Shown here: in pieces, positions 1 through 7,679 of the stretch
How the letters are laid out: each line of letters opens with the position of its first letter
How positions within the stretch are numbered: the stretch's first letter is position 1
Origin: Agrococcus beijingensis
Lineage (GTDB): Bacteria; Actinomycetota; Actinomycetes; Actinomycetales; Microbacteriaceae
Length of the DNA stretch: 64,000 bases
Reading direction: 5' to 3'
Assembly: GCF_030758955.1 (NCBI RefSeq)
Contig: NZ_CP132360.1
Span: 610,587-674,586, forward strand
The notes under the pieces: generated by a model
The model's database searches: none
What the model was told of the DNA's origin: nothing
What the model saw: the letters and a program-made list of their open reading frames with translations, nothing else
Translations under genes and position numbers: made by a program

Positions 1-192
1 GGACGCGCAGGGCCAATACGCGCAGGGCCAGTACGCACCTGCTGGCCAGGACGCGCTGGGCCAATACGCGCAGGGCCAGTACGCACCTGCTGGCCAGGAC
101 GCGCTGGGCCAATACGCGCAGGGCCAGTACGCACCTGCTGGCCAGGACGCGCAGGGCCAATACGCGCAGGGCCAGTACGCACCTGCTGGCCA
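1..192 (+). repeat. 48-bp tandem repeat, four near-perfect copies
   Basis: Units begin at 1, 49, 97 and 145. They are identical except for the base that makes CTG or CAG in the third codon. The unit is a multiple of three and lies inside the coding frame, so copy number can change without a frameshift. Further copies may lie left of the window. Confidence 0.95.
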
Positions 193-565
193 GTACTCGC
201 CTGGCCAGTACCTGCCGGGCCAGTACTCGCAGGGCCAGGCGCCCGCGACCGCGTTCCCGGCTGCACCGGCGCAGTGGAGCGCCCCCACGCATCCGGGCCC
301 CAAGACCAACACCATGGCGCTGCTGGCGATCCTGGCGTCGGCCGCCGGCACGACGATCCTGCTCGGGCTCGGCTCGATCGCCGGCATCGTGCTGGGCTTC
401 ATCGCGCTCGGGCAGATCCGCCGCACGGGCGACGACGGCAGGCTGCTCGCGCTCTGGGGGATCATCCTCGGCGCGGTCACGCTGCTCGCGCTGATCGTCG
501 GCGCCGTCATCGGCATCGCGGGGCTCGCGCAGCTGTTCGAGCAGCTGCAGCCGGGCGGCTTCTAG
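2..565 (+). CDS. DUF4190-like membrane protein with Q/Y/A-rich repeat tail (5' end outside window)
   Basis: The reading frame is open from the left edge, so the start lies outside the window; 187 residues are visible before the TAG stop at 563-565. The first 64 visible residues are four identical copies (up to A/L at one position) of a 16-residue unit of the form DAxGQYAQGQYAPAGQ, then a looser run of QY/GQ units. The C-terminal part has two hydrophobic segments, MALLAILASAAGTTILLGL onward and LLALWGIILGAVTLLALIVG onward, separated by a short charged loop (RRTGDDGR). This two-helix pattern behind a low-complexity cytoplasmic tail is typical of DUF4190 proteins, whose function is unknown. The next gene encodes a protein of the same architecture, so the two are probably related in origin or role. 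Confidence 0.8.
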   Translation, partial: DAQGQYAQGQYAPAGQDALGQYAQGQYAPAGQDALGQYAQGQYAPAGQDAQGQYAQGQYAPAGQYSPGQYLPGQYSQGQAPATAFPAAPAQWSAPTHPGPKTNTMALLAILASAAGTTILLGLGSIAGIVLGFIALGQIRRTGDDGRLLALWGIILGAVTLLALIVGAVIGIAGLAQLFEQLQPGGF

Positions 566-653
566 CCGCGACGGGGCGCCGATCGCTGCCAGACATCCGC
601 ATCCGCTGGCGGTAGGTTTGGCTCGCGCACTCGCGCATCGCAAGGAGGATCCC

Positions 654-1646
654 GTGAGCGACCAGAACCCGCCGGCCGACGACCGCTTCCGTCGCCCCGA
701 CCAGGAGGACGCCGCCCCTCCCGCCGCTGATGCCGCAGCGCCGCCCGCCGCGCACGACGCGCCGCCCGTCGCAGACTTCGGCCAGTCGGCGCCGCAGCCC
801 GGCTCGGTCGGCCAGGCACCCGCGGCGTCGGACGAGCAGCCCGCCTTCGGCCAGGCGCCGGCGCAGGACGCGCCGACCTACGGCCAGCAGCAGGCTCCCG
901 CCTACGGGCAGGTGCCCGGCTACGACCAGCAGCAGCCCTTCGGCCAGCCCGCGGAGCAGCCCTACGGCCAGGCTCCGCATCAGCCCGGCTACGACCAGCA
1001 GCAGGGCTTCGGCCAGGCTCCGCAGCAGCCGTCCTACGACCAGCAGCAGGCCTTCGGCGACCAGCAGCAGGCCTTCGGCGACCAGCAGCAGGCCTACGGC
1101 CAGCAGCCGCAGCAGCCGGGCTACGACGCGCAGCAGGGCTACGGCCAGCAGTCGCCCGCCTACGGCGCGAGCGCGCCCTACGGCGCGAGCGCGCCCGGAT
1201 ACGGCCAGCCCGAGCAGGCCTACGGCCAGCAGGCACCCGCCTACGGCCAGCAGGCGGGCTACGGCGCGGCTCCGGCGGCGCAGGCCTACGGCGAGCAGCC
1301 GGCCTACGGCCAGCAGCAGGGCTACGGCGACCCGGCCGCGGTCGGCTACGCGCCCTCGCCGTACGGCCCCGTCGCCGGTCAGAAGAGGATCAAGGGCATC
1401 ACGATCGCCGCGATGATCTTCGGCGGCCTCGGCGTGCTGGGCCTGCTCGCCTCCGGCTTCGGCGGCGTGTTCGCGCTGGTGGGCGCGATCCTCGGCTTCG
1501 TCGCCATGAAGAAGAACCCCGAGGCGAGGCCCTGGCCGATGATCGTGGCGATCGTCAGCTCGATCGTCTTCATCGCCAGCGTGGTGATGGGCATCGTCAT
1601 GGCCGTCGCGTGGAGCGAGTACTTCACCGCGATCGCCGGCCTCTGA
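654..1646 (+). CDS. DUF4190-like membrane protein with long YGQ/FGQ-rich N-terminal tail
   Basis: The GTG start at 654 is chosen because AAGGAGG lies just upstream (642-648); an in-frame ATG-like start further upstream would have no such site. The 330-residue product has an acidic/proline-rich first 50 residues. A region to about residue 240 is built from YGQ, FGQ and QQQ motifs, including consecutive AFGDQQQ units. The C-terminus has two or three membrane helices (ITIAAMIFGGLGVLGLLAS and MIVAIVSSIVFIASVVMGI). It resembles DUF4190/DUF4064-type membrane proteins of Gram-positive bacteria. The tail is compositionally prion-like and probably disordered. No enzymatic motif is seen. The gene follows its partial relative by about 90 bp and ends at a strong hairpin. 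Confidence 0.8.
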   Translation: MSDQNPPADDRFRRPDQEDAAPPAADAAAPPAAHDAPPVADFGQSAPQPGSVGQAPAASDEQPAFGQAPAQDAPTYGQQQAPAYGQVPGYDQQQPFGQPAEQPYGQAPHQPGYDQQQGFGQAPQQPSYDQQQAFGDQQQAFGDQQQAYGQQPQQPGYDAQQGYGQQSPAYGASAPYGASAPGYGQPEQAYGQQAPAYGQQAGYGAAPAAQAYGEQPAYGQQQGYGDPAAVGYAPSPYGPVAGQKRIKGITIAAMIFGGLGVLGLLASGFGGVFALVGAILGFVAMKKNPEARPWPMIVAIVSSIVFIASVVMGIVMAVAWSEYFTAIAGL

Positions 1647-1652
1647 CCCGCA

Positions 1653-1692
1653 CGACGACGCCCCCGGCACACCGTGCGCGGGGGCGTCGTCG
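1653..1692. terminator. Bidirectional terminator hairpin
   Basis: A perfect 13-bp stem (1653-1665 with 1680-1692) and a 14-nt loop lie between the convergent genes ending at 1646 and 1706, so the hairpin can serve both strands. Confidence 0.75.
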
Positions 1693-1705
1693 CGTGCGCC
1701 TGGGG

Positions 1706-2875
1706 TTAGGGCCGGTCGGCCAGGATCGCCCGGTGCCGCCCGCCCACCCGGGTGGCGATGAGGGTCGCCCGCTCGTCGCCCTTGAGCTTCAGCCGCTTCC
1801 GCAGCGCCGCCGGGTCGAGGTCGGCGCCGCGCTTCTTGATCTCGAGCTCGCCGATGCCCAGCTCTCGCAGCCGCTGCGCGATCCGCCGCTCGTCGAGGGG
1901 CAGCGTCTCGCGCACGCGGAACGCCTGCGCGAGCGGCGTCTCGACGTGCGCGTCGGCCGTCAGGTAGGCGATGCCGTCCGACACGCTGCGGGCGCCCAGC
2001 CGCTCGGCGAGCGTGCCGATGAGCTCGGCCCTGATCACCGCGCCGGCCGGCTCGTACAGCCACTCGCCGAGCTCGCCCGGCTCCGGATGCGCAGGGTCGC
2101 CCACGAGCTCCGCCGCGCCGCCGTCGCCGAGCACGAGGGCGCTCCTGGCGATCCCGGACCGCGCGAGCCGGCCGGTCCACACGACGGCCTCGACGGTCTC
2201 GAGGCCGTCCGTCACCCACTGGTGCTCCGCATCCGTCGGCAGCAGGTCGCGGTCGATGCCCGGCGCGAGCTTCACGCCCGCCGGCTGCGCGGCGGCGCGG
2301 GCGAAGACGGCGTCGAGCGAAGGCGACCAGTCGGCCGGGTCGTTGAGGCGCCGGCTGCCGTCGCGGCGCGCGGGGTCGAACCAGAGCGCCTCGGCATCCA
2401 CCGGCGTCTCGAGGGCGTCGCCGTGCAGCACGGTCGCATGCCAGGCGGCGAGGTTGAACGCGGCGATCGCCGCCGTCGCCTCGTCGCGCTCGACGGCGGT
2501 CACGGCGAGGCCCAGCGTCGCGAAGGCGAGCGAGTCGGCACCGATGCCGCATCCCAGGTCGGCGACCGAGACGATGCCGGCCGACCGCATCCGCCCCGCA
2601 TGGTGCGCCGCGACCCGCAGCCGGGTCGCCTGCTCGAGGCCGGCCTCGGTGAACAGCATGCCCTCGGCGAACTCGCCGAACTTCGCCCGGGCCCGACGGC
2701 GCAGGCGCGCCTGCGTGAGCACCGCGGCGACCAGCCGCGGGTCGTGCCCCTCGGCGCGCAGCCGCGAGACCTCGCGCACCACGTCGTCGTCGAGCCCGGC
2801 CTCGGCGCGCTCGAGCAGCGCGAGGCCGTCCTTCGACAGCAGCAGTCGCAGCTCCTCGGCATCCATCGCACTCAT
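1706..2875 (-). CDS. Class I SAM-dependent methyltransferase, THUMP-like C-terminal domain
   Basis: This 389-residue protein starts at the ATG 2873-2875; a second in-frame ATG lies three codons later. The SAM-binding motif I is visible as VADLGCGIGADSLAF, followed by an acidic residue at the end of the second strand (TAVERDE), as in Rossmann-type methyltransferases. The N-terminal about 90 residues are helical and charged. The C-terminal region with LKLKGDERATLIATRV resembles the THUMP-like domain found in a family of actinobacterial methyltransferases of unknown substrate, probably RNA. The gene is divergent from groES with only about 150 bp between them. The substrate cannot be read from the sequence. 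Confidence 0.8.
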   Translation of the reverse strand: MSAMDAEELRLLLSKDGLALLERAEAGLDDDVVREVSRLRAEGHDPRLVAAVLTQARLRRRARAKFGEFAEGMLFTEAGLEQATRLRVAAHHAGRMRSAGIVSVADLGCGIGADSLAFATLGLAVTAVERDEATAAIAAFNLAAWHATVLHGDALETPVDAEALWFDPARRDGSRRLNDPADWSPSLDAVFARAAAQPAGVKLAPGIDRDLLPTDAEHQWVTDGLETVEAVVWTGRLARSGIARSALVLGDGGAAELVGDPAHPEPGELGEWLYEPAGAVIRAELIGTLAERLGARSVSDGIAYLTADAHVETPLAQAFRVRETLPLDERRIAQRLRELGIGELEIKKRGADLDPAALRKRLKLKGDERATLIATRVGGRHRAILADRP

Positions 2876-2923
2876 CCAACACCACCGCGGAGCGCGTCCG
2901 CCGCGCCCCGCGACGGCGCTCGA

Positions 2924-2950
2924 TTGGCACTCATGTTGACCGAGTGCCAA
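2924..2950. promoter_or_regulatory. CIRCE operator (HrcA site)
   Basis: A perfect inverted repeat TTGGCACTC-N9-GAGTGCCAA occupies 2924-2932 and 2942-2950. This is the canonical CIRCE spacing and matches the consensus closely. HrcA repression of the downstream groES is the expected function. Confidence 0.93.
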
Positions 2951-2965
2951 CTCACGGCCTAGGCT
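2936..2965 (+). promoter_or_regulatory. groES promoter overlapping CIRCE
   Basis: The -35 box TTGACC (2936-2941) lies in the spacer of the CIRCE palindrome. The -10 box TAGGCT is at 2960-2965 with an 18-bp gap. Bound HrcA would cover the -35 region, which explains heat-shock control. Confidence 0.7.
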
Positions 2966-3023
2966 GGATCCGGTGTCCGGTACGGCCGGACGCTCCCAAG
3001 AGTCTGAGAAGAAAGAGGCAACC

Positions 3024-3320
3024 GTGTCGGTTTCCATCAAGCCGCTCGAGGACCGCATCGTCATCCAGCAGGTCGAGGCAGAGACGACCACTGCGAGCGG
3101 TCTCGTCATCCCTGACACCGCCAAGGAGAAGCCCCAGGAGGGCGAGGTCGTGGCGGTCGGCCCCGGCCGCATCGACGACAACGGCAACCGCGTCCCGATC
3201 GACGTGTCGGTCGGCGACAAGGTGCTGTACTCCAAGTACGGCGGCACCGAGATCAAGTTCGGCGCCGACGAGTACCTCGTGCTCTCGGCGCGCGACGTGC
3301 TCGCCATCGTCGAGCGCTGA
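3024..3320 (+). CDS. groES: Co-chaperonin GroES (Hsp10)
   Basis: The 98-residue product has the normal GroES length. It forms the seven-subunit lid of the GroEL folding chamber in the cytoplasm. The N-terminus [12 protein letters not shown], the mobile-loop segment [14 protein letters not shown] and the motif [13 protein letters not shown] are all typical. The GTG start at 3024 is preferred over upstream in-frame codons because GAAAGAGG precedes it and the family begins here. It sits behind a CIRCE/HrcA-controlled promoter. groEL does not follow; a drug/metabolite transporter gene does, after a terminator. This separation of groES from groEL must be compensated by a groEL elsewhere on the chromosome. 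Confidence 0.97.
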   Translation: MSVSIKPLEDRIVIQQVEAETTTASGLVIPDTAKEKPQEGEVVAVGPGRIDDNGNRVPIDVSVGDKVLYSKYGGTEIKFGADEYLVLSARDVLAIVER

Positions 3321-3336
3321 CGCACCACTGACGCCA

Positions 3337-3363
3337 GGCGGCGCCCCCTCGCGGGGCGCCGCC
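3337..3363 (+). terminator. groES terminator
   Basis: A perfect 11-bp GC-rich stem (3337-3347 with 3353-3363) with a 5-nt loop begins 16 nt after the groES stop, isolating groES from the next gene. Confidence 0.8.
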
Positions 3364-3385
3364 TTCGCGGTCCCGGGAGGGGAGC

Positions 3386-4294
3386 ATGACCGAGCACCGC
3401 AAGGGCCTGGGCTTCGCGTTCTTCGCCTATGCCTTCTGGGCCGCGCTGCCGGCCTATCTGCAGCTCACCAAGGGCATCGACGGCTTCGAGCTGATCGGCT
3501 GGCGCGTGCTCTCGTCGGTGGCGGTGGCCGTCGCGCTCGTCGCCCTGACGCGCGGCTGGAGCCGCCTGCGCACGGTGCTGCGCAGCCGCCGCGACACGCT
3601 CACGCTCGTGATCGCCGGCCACGCCGTGCTCATCAACTGGACCGCCTTCATCGTCGGCGTGCTCTCCGACCGGGTGCTCGAGACCAGCCTGGGCTACTTC
3701 CTCAACCCGCTCGTGAGCATCGTGCTGGCCGTGCTCTTCCTCGGCGAGCGGCTCCGGCCCACCCAGTGGGTGGCGGTCGGGCTCGGCGCCGCCGGGGTGG
3801 TCGTGATGATCATCGGCTACGGCGAGGTGCCGTGGATCGGCCTGCTGGTCGCCGCCTCGTTCGGGCTCTACGGCCTCATCAAGAAGCGCGTCGGGGCGTC
3901 GGTGGATGCGCTGTCCGGCTTCACGATCGAGACCACGGCCGCGCTCCCCGCGTCGCTCGTGATGATGGGCGTCGCGTTCAGCCTCGGCGGTGTCACGGTG
4001 GGCGCCGCCGGCACGACCGGCATCTGGGCGACCGTGGGCCTCGGCATCGTCACCGCCGTGCCGCTGCTGGCCTTCTCGGCGGCGGCCCGCCGCATCAAGC
4101 TCACCACGCTGGCGTTCGTGCAGTACCTGACGCCGGTGCTCACCTTCCTCTTCGGCGCCTTCGTCATGCTCGAGCCCATGCCGCTCGAGCGCTGGCTCGG
4201 CTTCGGGCTCGTGTGGCTCTCGCTCGTGCTCATCTCGGTCGACCTCGTCGCGACGCAGGCGCGCAGGCCGCGACCGGGCACTGCTGCGGCCTAG
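3386..4294 (+). CDS. rarD: RarD-like EamA-family transporter
   Basis: This 302-residue integral membrane protein has about ten helices made of two EamA repeats. The opening AFFAYAFWAALPAYLQ and the segment ETSLGYFLNPLVSIVLAVLF match the RarD (chloramphenicol-sensitive protein) branch of the drug/metabolite transporter superfamily. LNPL and the FVQYLTPVLTFLFG stretch in the second half are family hallmarks. A good ribosome site (GGAGGGGAGC) precedes the ATG. The substrate is unknown for the family. The gene is monocistronic between the groES terminator and the promoter region of the next gene. Confidence 0.85.
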   Translation: MTEHRKGLGFAFFAYAFWAALPAYLQLTKGIDGFELIGWRVLSSVAVAVALVALTRGWSRLRTVLRSRRDTLTLVIAGHAVLINWTAFIVGVLSDRVLETSLGYFLNPLVSIVLAVLFLGERLRPTQWVAVGLGAAGVVVMIIGYGEVPWIGLLVAASFGLYGLIKKRVGASVDALSGFTIETTAALPASLVMMGVAFSLGGVTVGAAGTTGIWATVGLGIVTAVPLLAFSAAARRIKLTTLAFVQYLTPVLTFLFGAFVMLEPMPLERWLGFGLVWLSLVLISVDLVATQARRPRPGTAAA

Positions 4295-4376
4295 GCACAC
4301 CCGACCCGCCCGCTGCCCTAAGACAGTCCAAGGAAACGCACGCATTGTGCGCAGGCACGGGCGCTGACGCCAAGAC

Positions 4377-4394
4377 CGTTACCAGGACGTAACG
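4377..4394. promoter_or_regulatory. Candidate GlnR box
   Basis: A perfect palindrome CGTTAC-N6-GTAACG lies 32 bp before the -10 box of the binding-protein gene. GTTAC-N6-GTAAC fits the GlnR consensus (gTnAC-n6-GnAAC) known from Streptomyces and mycobacteria. Its position suits activation under nitrogen limitation. The assignment is by consensus only. Confidence 0.5.
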
Positions 4395-4425
4395 CAGAAC
4401 GGCGGTTTTCTGCGCGGGGCTCGCC

Positions 4426-4431
4426 TACTGT
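4426..4431 (+). promoter_or_regulatory. -10 box of the binding-protein gene
   Basis: TACTGT is the best -10 match, about 49 bp before the ATG at 4480. No strong -35 box is present, which fits a promoter that needs an activator such as GlnR. Confidence 0.45.
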
Positions 4432-4479
4432 GAGTCCAACGCGCGCGCCAGCGCGCCGCTCAACACACTGAGGAGCACG

Positions 4480-5748
4480 ATGAAGTCCTTCATTCGCACC
4501 ACGGGGCAGCACCCTCGCCGTGCCGCAGCGCTCGGCGCCGCGACCGCCGGCGTCCTGCTGCTCGCGGCCTGCGCCGGTGGCGGCACGCCCACGCCGTCGG
4601 GCTCGACCGGACCGGAGACCGAGGTCGACACCTCGTTCGTGGTCGGCACGATCCTGCCCCAGACCGGCAACCTCGCCTTCCTCGGCCCGCCCGAGTTCGC
4701 GGGCGTCGACCTGGCCGCCGCAGACCTCGAGGCCGCAGGCTTCGAGTTCGAGGTCGACGTGCAGCACCGCGACTCCGGTGACACCACGACCGACATCGCC
4801 ACCGCTTCTGCGGGCGAGCTCATCGGCGCAGGCGCCGACATCGTGATCGGCGCCGCTTCGTCGGGCGTCTCGTTCACCTTCATCGACCAGCTGATCGATG
4901 CGGGCGTCGTCCAGATCTCGCCGGCCAACACGTCGCCCGACTTCTCCGACTACGAGGACGACGGGTTCTACTGGCGCACGGCTCCCTCCGACGTCATGCA
5001 GGGTCGCGTGCTCGGCAACCTGATGACGGGTGACGGCGCTGCCAGCGTCGGCTTCATCACGATCAACGACCCGTACGGCACCGGTCTGCAGGAGAACGCG
5101 GCTGCCGCGGTCGAGGCGGCCGGCGGCACGGTCACGGGCAACGTGCTCTACAACCCGGGTGACACGAACTTCACCACCCAGGTGCAGGAGATCGTGGCCG
5201 GCCAGCCCGACGCGATCGCGATCATCGCCTTCGCCGAGACGGCGCAGATCGTGCCGGAGCTCGTCACGCAGGGCTTCCCGGCCTCGGGCATGTACTTCGT
5301 CGACGGCAACCTGTCGAACGACTACAACTTCCCCGAGGGCACGCTCGACGGCGCGAAGGGCACCCTGCCCGGCAACCCGGCCGACGGCTCGTTCCAGGAC
5401 CGCCTGCTCGAGCAGGACGACTCGCTGCAGGACTTCTCCTACGGCCCGGAGTCCTACGACGCCGTGATCCTCGCCGCGCTCGCCGCTGCGCAGGGCGGCA
5501 GCGCCGACTCGGCGACGATCCGCGACAACCTGCAGGCCGTCTCGGCCGAGGGCACCGAGTGCACCGACGTCGCCGAATGCCTGCAGCTCATCGCTGACGG
5601 CGAGGACATCGACTACAACGGTCCCTCGGGCCCGATCACGTTCGATGAGAACGGCGACCCGACGGAGGCGTTCATCGGCATCTACCAGTACGGTGCCGAC
5701 AACAAGTACACCTTCCTGAACGCGGAGTTCGGCACGCTCAACGGCTGA
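4480..5748 (+). CDS. livK: Branched-chain amino acid type ABC transporter substrate-binding lipoprotein
   Basis: The 422-residue protein has a lipoprotein signal peptide with lipobox LLAAC, the modified cysteine being residue 31, then a Gly/Ser/Thr/Pro linker. The mature domain is a periplasmic-binding-protein type I fold: VVGTILPQTGNLAFLGPPE at the start, IGAGADIVIGAASSGVS, and a ligand-binding-fold segment AIIAFAETAQIVPELVTQG. It captures a ligand outside the membrane for the LivHMGF importer encoded convergently downstream. Amino acids, urea or short amides are all possible ligands for this family. GAGGAGC precedes the ATG. A candidate GlnR box in the upstream region points to a nitrogen-scavenging role. 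Confidence 0.9.
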   Translation: MKSFIRTTGQHPRRAAALGAATAGVLLLAACAGGGTPTPSGSTGPETEVDTSFVVGTILPQTGNLAFLGPPEFAGVDLAAADLEAAGFEFEVDVQHRDSGDTTTDIATASAGELIGAGADIVIGAASSGVSFTFIDQLIDAGVVQISPANTSPDFSDYEDDGFYWRTAPSDVMQGRVLGNLMTGDGAASVGFITINDPYGTGLQENAAAAVEAAGGTVTGNVLYNPGDTNFTTQVQEIVAGQPDAIAIIAFAETAQIVPELVTQGFPASGMYFVDGNLSNDYNFPEGTLDGAKGTLPGNPADGSFQDRLLEQDDSLQDFSYGPESYDAVILAALAAAQGGSADSATIRDNLQAVSAEGTECTDVAECLQLIADGEDIDYNGPSGPITFDENGDPTEAFIGIYQYGADNKYTFLNAEFGTLNG

Positions 5749-5762
5749 TCTGATCCGCACCT

Positions 5763-5788
5763 GAGGGCCCGGCTTCGGCCGGGCCCTC
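5763..5788 (+). terminator. Terminator of the binding-protein gene
   Basis: A perfect 11-bp stem with a TTCG tetraloop (5763-5773 with 5778-5788) follows the stop codon by 14 nt. Confidence 0.85.
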
Positions 5789-5835
5789 TGCCGTTGCCCG
5801 GGACGTCCCGTCGCGACCCGCAGGCCGCTGCCGCA

Positions 5836-5877
5836 ACGACCGACGCCCCGCTCGATGAGGAGCGGGGCGTCGGTCGT
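5836..5877 (-). terminator. Terminator of the livHMGF operon
   Basis: A perfect 18-bp stem (5836-5853 with 5860-5877) with a 6-nt loop lies 13 bp beyond the livF stop on the minus strand. Together with the hairpin at 5763 it insulates the convergent units. Confidence 0.85.
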
Positions 5878-5889
5878 CTCGGGGGAGCG

Positions 5890-6672
5890 CTACGGGGTCG
5901 TCGGGCCCTCGACGACGTCCTGCGACTCGGTGCGCGCCTTCTCCTCCACGTCGGTGGCCAGCGTGCCGAGGTAGAGCTGGATCACCTTGGGGTCGTTCAG
6001 CATCTCGCGGCCGGTGCCCGTGTAGGCGTCCTTGCCCTGGTCGAGCACGTAGGCGCGGTGGGCGATCTGCAGGCAGCGGCGGGCGTTCTGCTCGACCATC
6101 ACGATCGTCACGCCGTGGCTGTTGATCTCGGCGACGCGCAGGAACGTCTCGTCCTGGCGCACCGGGCTGAGACCGGCGCTCGGCTCGTCGAGCAGCAGCA
6201 CGGCGGGGTCCATCATGAGCGCGCGGCCCATGGCGACCATCTGCCGCTCGCCGCCCGAGAGGCTGCCGGCGCGCTGCTTGCGCCGCGACACCAGCTCGGG
6301 GAAGAGCGCGCCCACGAACTCGAAGCGCTCCTTGAACATCTTCGGCTGCTGGAACAGCCCCATCTCGAGGTTCTCCTCGATGGTGAGCGAGGGGAAGACG
6401 TTGTTGTTCTGCGGCACCATGCCGACGCCCTTGCCGACCAGCCGGTCGGCCTTGAGGCCGGTGATGTCCTCGCCGTTCAGCAGCACCGCGCCCTCGCGGA
6501 TGTTCACCTGGCCGAACACCGCCTTCAGCAGCGTCGACTTGCCGGCGCCGTTCGGGCCGATGATGCCGATCAGGTCGCCCTGGTTCGCCACGATCGAGCA
6601 GCCGTTGAGGATGTTGACGCCCGGGATGTAGCCGGCGATCAGGTCCTTCGTCTCGAGCACGGGGGTGGTCAT
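5890..6672 (-). CDS. livF: LivF-type ABC transporter ATP-binding protein
   Basis: This 260-residue ATPase powers the branched-chain amino acid type importer. Walker A GPNGAGKST is at residues 39-47, the signature LSGGERQ at 138-144 and Walker B VLLLDEP at 158-164. The switch histidine is replaced by Q in the MVEQNARR segment, which is normal for LivF. The start ATG overlaps the last codons of livG by 4 bp, so translation is coupled. It is the last gene of the livH-livM-livG-livF unit and is followed by a long terminator hairpin. The family usually has about 235 residues; the extra C-terminal 20 residues are acidic and unremarkable. Confidence 0.95.
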   Translation of the reverse strand: MTTPVLETKDLIAGYIPGVNILNGCSIVANQGDLIGIIGPNGAGKSTLLKAVFGQVNIREGAVLLNGEDITGLKADRLVGKGVGMVPQNNNVFPSLTIEENLEMGLFQQPKMFKERFEFVGALFPELVSRRKQRAGSLSGGERQMVAMGRALMMDPAVLLLDEPSAGLSPVRQDETFLRVAEINSHGVTIVMVEQNARRCLQIAHRAYVLDQGKDAYTGTGREMLNDPKVIQLYLGTLATDVEEKARTESQDVVEGPTTP

Positions 6673-7679
6673 CGCTCGCCCTCCTTCTCGTGGGTCTGCG
6701 GGTCGTGCGCCTGCGCGCCCGTCTCGGGCGACGCATCCGTCGTGTCCTGTGCGGGGGCGGATGCGTCGGGGTCGACGGGCACCTCCTCCTCGGCGGCCTC
6801 GTGGATCTGCGCGACCTGCTGGTTCGTCAGCGTGCCCAGGTCGGTGTCGTGGTGCGCGCCCAGGTAGGCGTCGACCACGGCCTGGTTGTGCATGATCGTC
6901 TCGGGCGGGCCCTCGGCGACGACCTTGCCCTCGGCCATGACGATGACCCAGTCGGAGATGTGGCGCACCATGTGCATGTCGTGCTCGACGAAGAGCACGG
7001 TCATGCCCTCGTCCTTGAGCCCGCGCACGTGGTCGAGCAGCGACTGCGTGAGCGCCGGGTTGACGCCGGCCATCGGCTCGTCGAGCATCACGAGGGTCGG
7101 CTCGCTCATCAGCGCGCGCGCCATCTCGAGCAGCTTGCGCTGGCCGCCCGAGAGCGACGCGGCGTAGTCCTCGCGCTTCGTGTCGAGCTTGAAGCGGGCG
7201 AGCAGGCTGTCGGCCCGCTCGATGTTCGCCTTCTCCTGCGCAGCCCAGAGCGGCCGCACGAGCGCCGCGAAGAGGCCCTCGCCGCGCTGGTCGCGCGCGC
7301 CCAGCAGCATGTTCTGCAGCACCGTGAGCCGCGCGAGCGACTTCGTCAGCTGGAACGTGCGCACCATGCCGCGCCGCGCCACCTTGTGGCTGGGCACGTG
7401 GGCGAGCGACTGGCCCTCGAACGACCAGGTGCCCTTGTTGGGCCGGTCGAAGCCCGTGAGCAGGTTGAAGAACGTCGTCTTGCCGGCGCCGTTGGGCCCG
7501 ATCAGCGCCGTGATGGCGCCGCGCGGGATCTCGACGTGGGCGACGTCGACCGCGGTGAGGCCGCCGAACTGGCGGATGACGCCGTCGGCGACCACGATCG
7601 GGTCGACCTTCTTGCAGCCGGGCCCGACCTCGCCGTCGACGAGGGGATGGGTCGTGGGAGGCGTGATCGTGTCAGACAT
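6669..7679 (-). CDS. livG: LivG-type ABC transporter ATP-binding protein
   Basis: The 336-residue product is the partner ATPase of LivF. Walker A GPNGAGKTT is at 61-69, signature LSGGQ at 176-180, Walker B LVMLDEP at 196-202, and the switch histidine is in VEHDMHMV. The protein is longer than the usual about 255 residues. It has a 25-residue N-terminal extension and an acidic, Ala/Pro/Thr-rich C-terminal tail of about 50 residues after the helix NQAVVDAYLG, probably disordered. It overlaps livM by 8 bp at its start and livF by 4 bp at its end. Confidence 0.95.
   Translation of the reverse strand: MSDTITPPTTHPLVDGEVGPGCKKVDPIVVADGVIRQFGGLTAVDVAHVEIPRGAITALIGPNGAGKTTFFNLLTGFDRPNKGTWSFEGQSLAHVPSHKVARRGMVRTFQLTKSLARLTVLQNMLLGARDQRGEGLFAALVRPLWAAQEKANIERADSLLARFKLDTKREDYAASLSGGQRKLLEMARALMSEPTLVMLDEPMAGVNPALTQSLLDHVRGLKDEGMTVLFVEHDMHMVRHISDWVIVMAEGKVVAEGPPETIMHNQAVVDAYLGAHHDTDLGTLTNQQVAQIHEAAEEEVPVDPDASAPAQDTTDASPETGAQAHDPQTHEKEGER

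Noticed and set aside
4342..4352. Third copy of the 92-bp element (GCATTGTGCGC matches one end)
   Set aside because: No partner arm is found within 100 bp on either side.
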